A stretch of DNA of 64,000 nt from Thiorhodococcus drewsii AZ1 (GTDB lineage Bacteria; Pseudomonadota; Gammaproteobacteria; Chromatiales; Chromatiaceae): contig NZ_AFWT01000003.1 of NCBI RefSeq assembly GCF_000224065.1, forward strand, positions 25,355 through 89,354. The letters are read 5' to 3'. Within the stretch, counting starts at the first letter, position 1. Each line of letters begins with the position of its first letter. The translations under genes and the position numbers were made by a program. The notes beneath the pieces were generated by a model. That model worked only from the letters and a program-made list of their open reading frames with translations, ran no database searches and was not told where the DNA came from. Positions 38,317 to 46,799 of the stretch are shown here, in pieces.

Positions 38317-39231
38317 TTACACCTTGATCTCCATCCCGTCGTAGGCGACCTCGATGCCGACCCGTTCCAGGGCGCGGTGTTCGGGCGAGTCCTCGTCCAG
38401 GATGGGGTTGGTGTTGTTGATATGGATGAGGATCTTGCGTGGTCCCTTCAGTGCGCTCAGCGTCTCGACGATGCCGCCTCGCCCGGACTGATCCAGATGA
38501 CCCATCTCCTGTCCGCGCTTCTCGCCGATGCCGGCGCGGATCATCTCGTCATCGGTCCAGAGCGTGCCGTCGACCAGGATGCAGTCGGCCTCGCGCATGT
38601 AGCCCCGCACCTCCTCGTCGAACGCGCCCAGGCCCGGGGCATAGAAGAGCGTTCCGCCGGTGTGAGAGTCCTGCACGCGCACACCGATGTTGTCGCCGGG
38701 GACCGTATTGTGTCTGTGCGGCGAGTAGGGCGGCGCCTCGCTCTTGAGCGGTACGGCGGTGAAGCTCAGCCCTTCCGCGCCGAGGATCTCGAATGCCGTG
38801 CGGTCGGTCGGGACCTCGTGCCAATGCACACCACGGAAATGTCCGAGGATGTTGAAGATGGGGAAACCGGTCGTGAGATCCTGCTGAACGGCCTGGGTGC
38901 AGTAGATATCCCAGGGCGCGGTGTGCTCGCGCAGCATCAGAAGCCCGGTGGTGTGGTCGATCTGGGCGTCCACCAGCAGGATGGCGCGAATGGCGGTGTC
39001 GCGGATGTGGTGGGCCGGCTGCAATGCCGGAAAGGATTCGATCTGGGCCCGAATGTCGGGCGATGCGTTGAAGAGGACCCAGTCCTTGTCGTTCGGGCTG
39101 ATCGCGATGGAGGATTGGGTGCGCGCGCTGGCATGGATGTTTCCCCGCCGCAGTCCGCTGCAGTTCGGACAGTTGCAGTTCCACTGGGGAAAGCCTCCGC
39201 CCGCCCCGGATCCCAGTACATGGATTCGCAT
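38317..39231 (-). CDS. pqqB: PQQ biosynthesis protein PqqB
   Basis: 304 residues with a metallo-beta-lactamase fold. It begins [21 protein letters not shown], the family N-terminus with the NCNCPNC cysteine cluster, and continues with [18 protein letters not shown]. PqqB acts between PqqE and PqqC, probably hydroxylating the tyrosine-derived moiety. It lies about 100 bases after pqqA. Confidence 0.96.
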   Translation of the reverse strand: MRIHVLGSGAGGGFPQWNCNCPNCSGLRRGNIHASARTQSSIAISPNDKDWVLFNASPDIRAQIESFPALQPAHHIRDTAIRAILLVDAQIDHTTGLLMLREHTAPWDIYCTQAVQQDLTTGFPIFNILGHFRGVHWHEVPTDRTAFEILGAEGLSFTAVPLKSEAPPYSPHRHNTVPGDNIGVRVQDSHTGGTLFYAPGLGAFDEEVRGYMREADCILVDGTLWTDDEMIRAGIGEKRGQEMGHLDQSGRGGIVETLSALKGPRKILIHINNTNPILDEDSPEHRALERVGIEVAYDGMEIKV

Positions 39232-39330
39232 GAGACGGCCCGCCGCATGAGTCGGCGGAGCGCGTCCGCCTTCGGATGAGGGAGTGCCTCGTCGGCGATC
39301 TCCACCGACGGGGCTGGCGTTGCCGCTCGA

Positions 39331-39405
39331 TCAGCGATTGTTGATGTAGAGGTTGATCTCGAATCCGAGCCGCAGGTCTTCGTAGGCAGGTGTCGACCAG
39401 GTCAT
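39331..39405 (-). CDS. pqqA: PQQ precursor peptide PqqA (24 aa)
   Basis: A 24-codon gene starting at the ATG at 39405, with GGAGG nine bases upstream, ending in INNR. It contains FEINLY, so the conserved Glu16 and Tyr20 (E-x3-Y) that become the PQQ backbone are present. It is the first gene of the pqq cluster and is small enough to be missed by automated calling. Confidence 0.95.
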   Translation of the reverse strand: MTWSTPAYEDLRLGFEINLYINNR

Positions 39406-39732
39406 GGGGCGTGTCCTCCGTCTTCTGCACAGTGGTGGTGGCATGGCAGTGCCGCGAGTGGTCGCGAGCCTGGATCCGCTGCGCAGTCCCTGGCGCGATC
39501 GGGGGTGGATCCTTGGATCGCGACGTTTCGCGGAAGATTTACAGCAGGAGACGTGCCATTTCTGCTTCATCGGGGGCCGATACCTTGCTGCGCGCTTTGC
39601 AGCACGGGCCTCGATTGCTGGGTACGGGATGTCAAGCCGTCCCATCTGTGTCAGCTGGGGAACAGGTTGGTACTCGGACGGAGCGATATCGCCGAGACCG
39701 CTGGTTGTATCCGGTTCGCTTCGTGGTAGGCG
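39406..39732. other. Intergenic region upstream of pqqA, 327 bp
   Basis: It lies between pqqA and the OmpA-family gene, both on the minus strand. No gene is supported. The region should contain the pqqA promoter; I could not pick out a convincing minus-10/minus-35 pair. Confidence 0.35.
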
Positions 39733-40509
39733 TCACTCGCTCAGATAGAGTTCGACTCGCCGGTTGCGGGCACGGCCTTCCTGGGTCTCGTTGGCAGCGA
39801 TCGGGGATCGTTCGCCGAATCCCTCGACCTGGATTCGTTCCTCGGACACGCCCGATGCGACCAGCAGGTCCTTGACCGCGCGTGCCCGTTCCTCGGAGAG
39901 CTTGAGGTTGGTCGTTTCCTTGCCTTGGCTGTCGGTGTGTCCGCGTAGCAGAACCCGCAGATTGTCGCGTCTGGCGAGCAGGTCGGCGATCCGCGCCAGG
40001 GCTTTGGGGTTGGTGTTTCCCAAATCGGCCGATCCGGACGGGAAGCTCAGCTCGGATTCGCCAAGCGAAATACGCAGACCGTCCTCGGTTGGCTGGGCGT
40101 CGAGCCCGGCCAGATCCTCCTCCAGCGTTGGCGTAGCCGTTGTTTCCGGCTGGACGCTGGGTTGAGTCTCTTTCCGTGCGGACCGATCCGCGTCCAGGAT
40201 CTCGGTCAGCTCCTCCGTTAACCGTTGGCGCTCGGCCTCGAATCGGGTGATCTGATCCTGTTTGAGCGCAGCCAGTGTGGTCTCCAGCGTCTCCATGCGC
40301 GCTTGGGTGTCCGCGAGTTCAGCGGCCAATGCTGGGTCTCGCGCTGCCTCGCTGTTGGCGGCGCTCTCCGGCTCGATGCCCCCTGGGTCGGCGGATGGGT
40401 ATGTCGCGTCGACCGAGTAGACGAACAGCAGGCCGGCGGCAAACGTGAGTGCCAGATAGGCAATGGCGAGCCCGGATCTCCAGGGGCTGGATGCTTGGGT
40501 GTCGGACAT
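39733..40509 (-). CDS. OmpA-family peptidoglycan-binding protein
   Basis: 258 residues. A single N-terminal membrane anchor (AIAYLALTFAAGLLFVYSV) is followed by a coiled coil (DTQARMETLETTLAALKQDQ, about residues 67-105) and an acidic linker. The C-terminal OmpA domain covers about 145-257 (LRVLLRGHTDSQGKETTNLKLSEERARAVKDLL, ERIQVEGFGERSP), which binds peptidoglycan. It lacks a beta-barrel, so it is an inner-membrane-anchored periplasmic protein. It begins 38 bases after the SLAC1-type gene and is probably the last gene of that operon. Confidence 0.87.
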   Translation of the reverse strand: MSDTQASSPWRSGLAIAYLALTFAAGLLFVYSVDATYPSADPGGIEPESAANSEAARDPALAAELADTQARMETLETTLAALKQDQITRFEAERQRLTEELTEILDADRSARKETQPSVQPETTATPTLEEDLAGLDAQPTEDGLRISLGESELSFPSGSADLGNTNPKALARIADLLARRDNLRVLLRGHTDSQGKETTNLKLSEERARAVKDLLVASGVSEERIQVEGFGERSPIAANETQEGRARNRRVELYLSE

Positions 40510-40547
40510 GGTCTTCTCTCTGGGGAATGGAATGGCAGACGCGGAGG

Positions 40548-41519
40548 CTAGTGTTCCGGAGAACAGATCCGTCGTTTAGTCACCGCCTTCAGTGTATTGA
40601 CGAGCAGCACGGCGATGATCCCGGTCAGCATGGTCAGCATGCCGATTCCCAGATAACGAAAGAACGGGCTCCCGGTCTGCTCGAACATCAGCATGCTGGC
40701 GATGCTGAAGGCCGCCAGTGGGAAGGAGTAGGCCCACCAGGAGAGGAAGAACCCGAGCCGCAGGAACCGGGGTGCCTGGGTGAAGAGCAACAGGGTCAGA
40801 AAGAGCGCGCTGTAGTAGAGCGCGTGCGCGAAGCTGTCCAGGTCCTGAACTAGCCGCAGATAGGCGATGAAGCCGACTGCAGGCGGGGCGATGAGGATGA
40901 AGAGCGTCGGCATCAGTCGCTCCTCGATCGGCTGGTGGAAGAGCACCCGATAGAAGATGATCGTCATCAGGATCAGCCAGAAGAGCATGCCGACGCTGAA
41001 GAAGAACCAGGACACTTCCGGATGGCCCAGCGGAACGCCCGCGACCGGGACCAGCACGTTGCCGACCGCTGGGATGAACCAGGCAGGGTTCATGTGGTGG
41101 ACCTGGAAGTGGTCGTGATGGATCCAAACGCTCACCACATAGAGGGTGAACAGCAGATGCAGGCTGGCGCCGGCGGTCCAGAGCACGTGGCTCACCGACG
41201 GCGCGAGCGGCAGGAAGGCGATAGCCAGCAGCAGGAGGCTGATCGAGATGGTCGGGAAGAAGTTCAGCTTCACCGGATGTCTGAGTTCCTTGACGACGAA
41301 CGGGCGGTGGAGCGCCAACTTGGTGCCGTAAAGGCTCGCTAGGACGAGGAAGAGTCCCGAACTCAGGCCGACCAGCCAGGGGTCGATGCCCAGGTCCAGA
41401 TGCAGGATGTGCTGCGCCTTCTCCCAGCCGATGGTCAGACCGGTCAGGCCCATGACCATGGCAAAGAATGAGATGGGAAAGAATTGGATACGCGAGTGCG
41501 TTTCGCTCGGGGTGGTCAT
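40548..41519 (-). CDS. SLAC1/TDT-family anion channel or exporter
   Basis: 323 residues with ten hydrophobic helices, as in the TehA/SLAC1 and tellurite-resistance/dicarboxylate (TDT) family (FFAMVMGLTGLTIGWEKA at the start, PPAVGFIAYLRLV in helix seven). Family members carry nitrate, chloride, sulfite or dicarboxylates. The conserved gating Phe of SLAC1 proteins cannot be assigned with confidence by eye. It lies in a minus-strand run after a Crp/Fnr regulator and a DUF2892 protein; sulfite or another sulfur anion is a reasonable guess only. Confidence 0.83.
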   Translation of the reverse strand: MTTPSETHSRIQFFPISFFAMVMGLTGLTIGWEKAQHILHLDLGIDPWLVGLSSGLFLVLASLYGTKLALHRPFVVKELRHPVKLNFFPTISISLLLLAIAFLPLAPSVSHVLWTAGASLHLLFTLYVVSVWIHHDHFQVHHMNPAWFIPAVGNVLVPVAGVPLGHPEVSWFFFSVGMLFWLILMTIIFYRVLFHQPIEERLMPTLFILIAPPAVGFIAYLRLVQDLDSFAHALYYSALFLTLLLFTQAPRFLRLGFFLSWWAYSFPLAAFSIASMLMFEQTGSPFFRYLGIGMLTMLTGIIAVLLVNTLKAVTKRRICSPEH

Positions 41520-41558
41520 GGTGTCTCCAGGCGCGGATCTTGTGCGTGAGCGCTCCGG

Positions 41559-41587
41559 CGCGTCCTCTCCCGGCGGGAGAGGACGCG
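41559..41587. terminator. 12-bp hairpin between DUF2892 and SLAC1 genes
   Basis: CGCGTCCTCTCC (41559-41570) pairs perfectly with GGAGAGGACGCG (41576-41587) with loop CGGCG. It lies 24 bases past the DUF2892 stop and 40 bases before the SLAC1-type start. No T-run follows; partial termination is possible. Confidence 0.5.
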
Positions 41588-41610
41588 TGAAGAGAGAACC
41601 GATTTCAGGC

Positions 41611-41790
41611 TTACTTGTTGGTGTTCAGTCCGAGCGGACGGTAGGCGGGGCACCAGCCGATCAGGCCGGTGGCAAGCGGGACCAGGCCGATGACGCCGAG
41701 CCAGTTCTGGGAGGCGAGTCCCCAGGCGACGAGAAGGATGCCGCCGACGATGCGGATGGTGCGATCGAGCTTGCCGAGATTCTGAGTCAT
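41611..41790 (-). CDS. DUF2892 small membrane protein
   Basis: 59 residues from the ATG at 41790, which has GGAGA upstream; a longer in-frame reading has no support. The sequence TQNLGKLDRTIRIVGGILLV and the GLIGWCPAYRPLGL end are the DUF2892 (YgaP transmembrane) signature: two helices and a conserved Cys. The domain is fused to rhodanese in YgaP, so sulfur or nitrosothiol chemistry is suspected for the family. It lies between a Crp/Fnr regulator and a SLAC1-type channel. Confidence 0.88.
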   Translation of the reverse strand: MTQNLGKLDRTIRIVGGILLVAWGLASQNWLGVIGLVPLATGLIGWCPAYRPLGLNTNK

Positions 41791-41910
41791 GCGATGGTCT
41801 CCAGGATGATGGCGACCGGCCGTTGTGGCCGGTCCGACTTGGTGTGGTAGGAGACTATCGGACTGGGTTATTGCGCTCAGTGACTTTGTCACCCTCGCTT
41901 GAAAATGTCT

Positions 41911-42597
41911 TCAACCGTCCCGCGCGCGCCGTTCCAGTTCGGGGATGTCCAACAGTTCGATGAGCCCGCGCGTGGCGCGCAAAAGCCCCTGTCCCTCCAA
42001 CCCCTTCAGTACTCGGCTGATGACCTCGCGCGAGGACCCCAGTTCGACGGCCAGCGCCTGATGGGTCATGCGGATCTCGCGCGTCGGCGAGGCGGTCCGC
42101 AGGCTCAACAGCCGTGCGATGAGCCGTTGGTCCAGGCGCTGGAAGAGCACGGCGTCGAGCACGCCGAAGACCTCCTGCAGCCGCTCGGCGATCAGGCCGA
42201 AGATGTATGCGCGCCAGGGTGCCGAATCGGCCATCCAGCGACGCACGTCGTTCGGGCGCACCACCAGTGCCTCGACCTCGGTCTCGCACTCGGCGAAGGC
42301 GGGGAAGGGGCGGTCGCTGAGGATGCAGGAGGCGGTCACCACACAGCTTTCGCCCGGCTCGATCCGGTAGAGCGTGATCTCGCGACCGTTCTCGCCGAGC
42401 TTATAGACGCGGCCCGTTCCGGCGATCACCAGAGGGAGTGCCGCGCACTGCGAACCGTCCTGGCAGATGAGATGCCCAGCCGGCAAACGCATCGACGTGG
42501 CCGTGTCGAACAGCGCCTCGCGGAAGTCGGGCGAGGCCGCGCGCAGAAAGGGAAAGACATCGAGGATCTGATCGCGTTGTTGGGGGTCGCTGATCAT
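41911..42597 (-). CDS. Crp/Fnr-family transcriptional regulator
   Basis: 228 residues from the ATG at 42597. The cNMP-like effector domain covers about 10-130 and contains ICQDGSQCAALPLVIAGTGRVYKL, and later CVVTASC. The C-terminal winged helix (HQALAVELGSSREVISRVLKGLEGQGLL) carries the E-x-x-SR recognition helix of Fnr-like proteins. The four cysteines do not follow the classical N-terminal Fnr cluster, so an iron-sulfur sensor is not assumed. It is upstream of the DUF2892 gene with a 120-bp gap and probably controls that operon. Confidence 0.9.
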   Translation of the reverse strand: MISDPQQRDQILDVFPFLRAASPDFREALFDTATSMRLPAGHLICQDGSQCAALPLVIAGTGRVYKLGENGREITLYRIEPGESCVVTASCILSDRPFPAFAECETEVEALVVRPNDVRRWMADSAPWRAYIFGLIAERLQEVFGVLDAVLFQRLDQRLIARLLSLRTASPTREIRMTHQALAVELGSSREVISRVLKGLEGQGLLRATRGLIELLDIPELERRARDG

Positions 42598-42670
42598 GTT
42601 GGGGGTCCTGGTGCGTTCGAAAGCGCGTGGGGTTGCCGGTCGCGAGCGGGATCCCGGATGGGGCGCGGGA

Positions 42671-43390
42671 TCAATATCTGGGTCCCCGCTGGTATCTGAG
42701 CATGGCGCGGTCGGCCTTGATGATCTGGTGGTTGCGGCAGTTCGGGCTGGCGTCCGTGCGACGACCCGAGCGGTCATAGATGACCTGACAATCGTCCTCG
42801 AACAGGACTCGGGTTTCGCCGTGGCGGCCTGGGAGGATCTGAGGCGGCATCTCGCGGTCATCGCGACCTGGGCGGTCATCGCGTCCAGGACGATCGTCGT
42901 CCCAACGGTTCTGGCGCAGGTGCTCGCGAATGGCATGATCGGCTCTTCGCATCTCATCCGTACCACAGTTTCGGTAGTGTCTGATGAGATTGCCTCGGTG
43001 ATCGTAGATCGCCCGGCAACCGCCCGGAACGCGCACATCGAGGTCGCCCGAGGCCATCTGTCTCACCTCCGTGGAGCCGCCCGCGATCGGCCTCTGCGGG
43101 CGGGGTCCATGGTAGCGAATGTCGACGACGCGGCGTCTGTCGATCTCGCAGCGCCAGGGATATTTGGTGCCGTTGATCTTGGTCTTGCCTTCGACTCGAT
43201 AGTGCTTGTCGCCCGGGATCTGTTCCGCGCGCGATTCGCGCAGGTCGATGAGGCCGTAATCGCTGCGCAACCGGCTCTCGCAGGATTGGATGGCGTCCTT
43301 GTTGTCGTAGGCCAAAACCGCGCCTGGAGCCGCCAGTGCGGCGATCAGGAGCAGGCCGATCGGTGAATGCGTCAGTCGTATGTGCGTCAT
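42671..43390 (-). CDS. Secreted protein with two repeated CxxIYD modules
   Basis: 239 residues with a signal peptide ending near AVLAYD. The N-terminal part (DAIQSCESRLRSDYGL to RCEIDRRRVVDIRYHGPRP) is cysteine-poor and basic. Two related modules follow: GGCRAIYDHRGNLIRHYRNC with ADHAIREHL, and DDCQVIYDRSGRRTDASPNC with ADRAMLRY. Between them is a short charged repeat of DDRPGR. Each module has two cysteines that may form a disulfide. I do not recognise a family; the location is probably periplasmic. Confidence 0.75.
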   Translation of the reverse strand: MTHIRLTHSPIGLLLIAALAAPGAVLAYDNKDAIQSCESRLRSDYGLIDLRESRAEQIPGDKHYRVEGKTKINGTKYPWRCEIDRRRVVDIRYHGPRPQRPIAGGSTEVRQMASGDLDVRVPGGCRAIYDHRGNLIRHYRNCGTDEMRRADHAIREHLRQNRWDDDRPGRDDRPGRDDREMPPQILPGRHGETRVLFEDDCQVIYDRSGRRTDASPNCRNHQIIKADRAMLRYQRGPRY

Positions 43391-43530
43391 CGTCGGTGTC
43401 CCCAGTGTCTGAAGATTGGTACCTGTCGAAGCAACCCATCGGCATTTTCGTCAACAGGGATCGACGTCGGTTGCATGGCTCAGGCTTGGATGTTGAACTA
43501 CCTCGCCTCTTATTATGCTCGGAGACCACC

Positions 43531-44016
43531 ATGATGCGCCGCTTCCGCCTGCTCGGAATCCTCGTTCTGCTCGTGCCGCTCGCCGCTTGGTCGGCGGAGC
43601 CGTCGCCGGTCGGCTTTTGGCTCGTGCAGGACGGCGGCGCCGTGGTTCGGCTGCAGGAGTTTGGCGGCGTATTGAACGGCCGCACGGTCTGGATGAAGGA
43701 GTCCAGCTATCCGAGCGACGATCCCGAGGGGCGCGCCGGCAAGCCATTGCTGGACGACTTTAACCCCAACCCGGCGCTGCGCGAGCACAAGCGGCTGGGA
43801 CTGCAGATCCTCTCGGGCTTCGTGCCTGGCGACACGCCGGGCGTCTATTCCGGCGGTCAGGTCTACAATCCGCGCGACGGCAAGACCTATTCGGGCACCA
43901 TCACCCTGGCCGGCAAGGATCGTCTCGAACTGCGCGGTTATGTGGTCATCAGCCTACTTGGCAAGACCCAGACCTGGACCCGCGTCGATCCCGCCAAGTA
44001 CGGGCTCAAGCCCTGA
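43531..44016 (+). CDS. DUF2147 family secreted protein
   Basis: 161 residues from the ATG at 43531 with GGAG upstream. A signal peptide (LLGILVLLVPLAAWSAE) precedes a DUF2147 beta-barrel-like domain: PVGFWLVQDGGAVVRLQEFGG, then VYSGGQVYNPRDGKTYSGTI and LELRGYVVISLLGKTQTWTR. Proteins of this family are periplasmic or exported, with no assigned reaction. It is divergent from the preceding secreted-protein gene. Confidence 0.86.
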   Translation: MMRRFRLLGILVLLVPLAAWSAEPSPVGFWLVQDGGAVVRLQEFGGVLNGRTVWMKESSYPSDDPEGRAGKPLLDDFNPNPALREHKRLGLQILSGFVPGDTPGVYSGGQVYNPRDGKTYSGTITLAGKDRLELRGYVVISLLGKTQTWTRVDPAKYGLKP

Positions 44017-44174
44017 TCTCGACCCGGCCGCGCGATTCGTATCGCCGGACCTCGATTGCTCGGCCGGGCACGATCTGACATCATGCGCTCAGACTCATTT
44101 CATGGTGTGGTGATGGGTTTTCCCCCGAGCGATCGGGCTGCCCGAATCCGCCGACGCAAGCAGGGTAGTCGACG

Positions 44175-45482
44175 ATGTCTCCACTCAAGCTCAAGCTCCA
44201 TTGGCAGATTCTGATCGCACTGGGCCTGGCCATTCTGGTCGGGCTCGCGGTCGGACGTGAAGCCGGACTCTTCGGCGTCACTTTCTACGCGATCTTCGAT
44301 TTCGTTGGGAAGCTCTTCCTCAACGCACTCAAGATGTTGATCGTTCCGCTGATCCTCTCATCGATCATCGTCGGGGTCTCCGGGCTCGGGTCGGGCAATC
44401 TCGGCAGGCTGGGTGGCAAGACCATCGGCTATTACGCCATGACCAGCCTCTTCGCCATCCTGGTCGGTCTCATCCTGGTGAACCTGATCCAGCCAGGCGT
44501 GGTGGACGGGGATCCGAAAGAGGTCTTCGGGTTCAGCGCCGATGTCCAATCGCTCGAAGCGAAGATCGGCGACAAGGACGGCGGGGACGTGGTGGAGGTC
44601 TTCCTGCGCATGATTCCCACCAACGTGGTGGCTGCAGCGGCGGCTGGCCAGATGCTGGGACTCATCTTTTTCGGCTTGCTCTACGGCTTCTTCATCACCC
44701 GCCTTCCCGAGAACCTCGCCAAGACGCAATCCAGTTTCTTCGAAGGCGTGTTCGAGATCATGATGCGCATTACAGATCTCATCATGCGTTTCGCGCCCAT
44801 CGGCGTTTTCGCCTTGGTGGCCAAGACGGTCGCGAGCACAGGGCTCGACGCCTTCGTGCCGTTGGCGCTCTTCTTCCTCACCGTAGTGCTCGCCCTGGGG
44901 ACGCACTTCCTGGTGGTTCTGCCGCTGCTGCTCTATTTCATCGGTGGCGTGAGCCCAATCCGTCACTATTCGGCGATGGGCTCGGCCTTGCTGACGGCCT
45001 TCTCGACCGCCTCCTCATCCGCAACCCTGCCGGTCACCATGGAGTGCGTCGAGAAGAATGCCGGCGTCTCCAATCGCGTCACCAGTTTCGTGCTCCCGCT
45101 CGGTGCGACCGTCAACATGGACGGCTCCGCGCTCTACGAGTGCGTCGCCGCCATGTTCATCGCCCAGGCCTACGGACTGGATCTCACCTTCGGCACCCAG
45201 TTCCTGGTCGTGTCCTTGGCCTTATTGACCTCGATCGGCGTGGCCGGCATCCCTGCCGCCAGTCTGGTCGCCATCGCCATCATCCTGGGCGCCGTCGGTT
45301 TGCCGCTGGAAGGCATCGGCCTCATCCTGGCCGTCGACCGTATCCTCGATATGATGCGCACCACCGTGAACGTCTTCAGCGACTCCTGCGGTGCGGTGAT
45401 CATCGCCCGTAGCGAGGGCGAGACCCATGTCCTGCAGTCGCCCAAGCTCGCAGGATCGGCGCCGGGACTCAGTCGTACTTGA
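44175..45482 (+). CDS. Dicarboxylate/amino acid:cation symporter
   Basis: 435 residues of the DAACS family (GltP/DctA type). The start ATG at 44175 begins [17 protein letters not shown]. Signature segments are the serine-rich [34 protein letters not shown], and [20 protein letters not shown] with the substrate-binding [17 protein letters not shown]. It would import glutamate, aspartate or C4-dicarboxylates with sodium or protons; the specific substrate cannot be assigned. Its 3' end overlaps the convergent dehydratase gene by 14 bases. Confidence 0.92.
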   Translation: MSPLKLKLHWQILIALGLAILVGLAVGREAGLFGVTFYAIFDFVGKLFLNALKMLIVPLILSSIIVGVSGLGSGNLGRLGGKTIGYYAMTSLFAILVGLILVNLIQPGVVDGDPKEVFGFSADVQSLEAKIGDKDGGDVVEVFLRMIPTNVVAAAAAGQMLGLIFFGLLYGFFITRLPENLAKTQSSFFEGVFEIMMRITDLIMRFAPIGVFALVAKTVASTGLDAFVPLALFFLTVVLALGTHFLVVLPLLLYFIGGVSPIRHYSAMGSALLTAFSTASSSATLPVTMECVEKNAGVSNRVTSFVLPLGATVNMDGSALYECVAAMFIAQAYGLDLTFGTQFLVVSLALLTSIGVAGIPAASLVAIAIILGAVGLPLEGIGLILAVDRILDMMRTTVNVFSDSCGAVIIARSEGETHVLQSPKLAGSAPGLSRT

Positions 45483-45834
45483 TGTAGGCGTAGCGCGGAT
45501 CGTCCGGCGTCCCGTCCAGCGCGCTCTCGGCGCTGGGACGCCACATGAGCGTTTCCTCGATTTTGCGTGCCAGCGTGAAATCCTTGTCAGTGATGCCTTT
45601 GGCCGAGTGGGTCATCAGCTTCACCATCACGAAGGCATAGGAGGCCGCCAGGTCGGGGTGGTGCCAGGCCGCCTCGGCCAGATGTCCCACCGTGTTGATG
45701 ACCATGAGGGTTCCCTTCCAGCCGCTGGTGCGGTATTTGCGCCGGATCCAGCCGTTCTCGTAGTACCAATGGGGTAGCTCGGATTTCAGCCGATGCTGGA
45801 TGTCCGCCTCGTCATAGACCGTTTCTTCTGACAT
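45469..45834 (-). CDS. Pterin-4a-carbinolamine dehydratase family protein
   Basis: 121 residues from the ATG at 45834 with AGGAGA upstream. The family signature is present as EAAWHHPDLAASY followed by THSAKGITDKDFTLA, supplying the conserved His-His-Pro and distal His and Asp. Canonical members dehydrate 4a-hydroxytetrahydrobiopterin, but no phenylalanine hydroxylase gene is adjacent, so here it may act in pterin or molybdopterin metabolism. The protein is slightly longer than usual at both ends. Confidence 0.85.
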   Translation of the reverse strand: MSEETVYDEADIQHRLKSELPHWYYENGWIRRKYRTSGWKGTLMVINTVGHLAEAAWHHPDLAASYAFVMVKLMTHSAKGITDKDFTLARKIEETLMWRPSAESALDGTPDDPRYAYIKYD

Positions 45835-45897
45835 CTTCGGATCTCCTTTCAAATGGTCGGAATGGTCCGGTCGATCGGGCGAGCGCGTCTCGCCGCT

Positions 45898-46479
45898 TCA
45901 GCCAGAAGGCCTGTGCGTGCCGAGCAATCCGCGTACGGTCTCCACGATTTCCTCGGGTGGCAGTCCGTAGGGAACGAGACGGGCAACGCGGCCTTCCGTA
46001 TCCAGTATGTAGATAGCGGCGCTGTGGTCCAGACTGTAGTGCTCGCGCTCTCCCTTTCCCACGAACGCATAGCGGACACGATAGCGGTCGGCGACCTCCT
46101 TTAGCTCCTTGGCCGTTCCGGTCAGGCCGATCAGCCTCGCATCGAAATAACGTACGTACTCGCGCAGCTTCTCCGGCGTATCCCGATCCGGATCGAGCGA
46201 GATGAAGATTCCCTGAACCCGATCGGCCTGGTCTCCGAGTTGGCGGAGCGCCGCGCTTATGACCGCCAGGGTCGTCGGGCAGATGTCCGGACAGAAGGTA
46301 TAGCCGAAGGACAGCACGACGACCTTGCCGCGCACCTGGCTCAGGCTGAATGGGCGGCCATCCTGGTCGATCAGCTGGAAGTCGCCGCCGATCGGCTCGG
46401 ATTTGGCATGAGTGCAGGCCAGGGCCAGCAGGGTTGCGAGTGCGAGTCGGAATAGGATCTGTGCGTGAAGGGTTTTCAT
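45898..46479 (-). CDS. Sco1/SenC-family copper chaperone
   Basis: 193 residues with a signal peptide (LALATLLALACTHA, with a possible lipobox Cys). The thioredoxin-like Sco domain has the copper-binding CPDIC (C-x3-C, in YTFCPDICPTTLA) and the conserved His in SLDHSAAIYI. It would deliver copper or reduce cysteines of a periplasmic copper protein. It is divergent from mtoX across 320 bases. Sco1 genes accompany methanethiol oxidase in known mto clusters, so that enzyme is the likely target, although cytochrome oxidase is the classical one. Confidence 0.9.
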   Translation of the reverse strand: MKTLHAQILFRLALATLLALACTHAKSEPIGGDFQLIDQDGRPFSLSQVRGKVVVLSFGYTFCPDICPTTLAVISAALRQLGDQADRVQGIFISLDPDRDTPEKLREYVRYFDARLIGLTGTAKELKEVADRYRVRYAFVGKGEREHYSLDHSAAIYILDTEGRVARLVPYGLPPEEIVETVRGLLGTHRPSG

Positions 46480-46799
46480 GACCTCTGGTCAGCAGGTGGC
46501 ATGCCAGCGATCGGTTGTGGGCTGGCGTCGACGACCGATTGTCTTCCGACGTGCCTTCAGCGGGGCACAGGTGTCTCTGCTCTGGAGCAGCCTGCTGCGG
46601 TGTTCGACCAGATGGCGTCAGGAATCCTGGGTTTGGTCCGGCCTCTTGCCGTCTCGATCCGATCGCTTGCCGCGTGGCTCGGAAATTGCCCTAGCGTTTG
46701 AGTCGGAAACGAGCCGGGTGCTCACTCGGATAGCTCCTGGTTTGGGTGAGGGCTTCGGCTCGATTCCGCTTAATACAACAACAGCATAGGAGGATCGGG
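46480..46799. other. Divergent region between sco and mtoX, 320 bp
   Basis: No gene is supported. It ends in a strong ribosome-binding site, AGGAGG at 46788-46793, before the mtoX ATG. Promoters for the sco gene and mtoX must lie here; none could be called with confidence. Confidence 0.4.
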
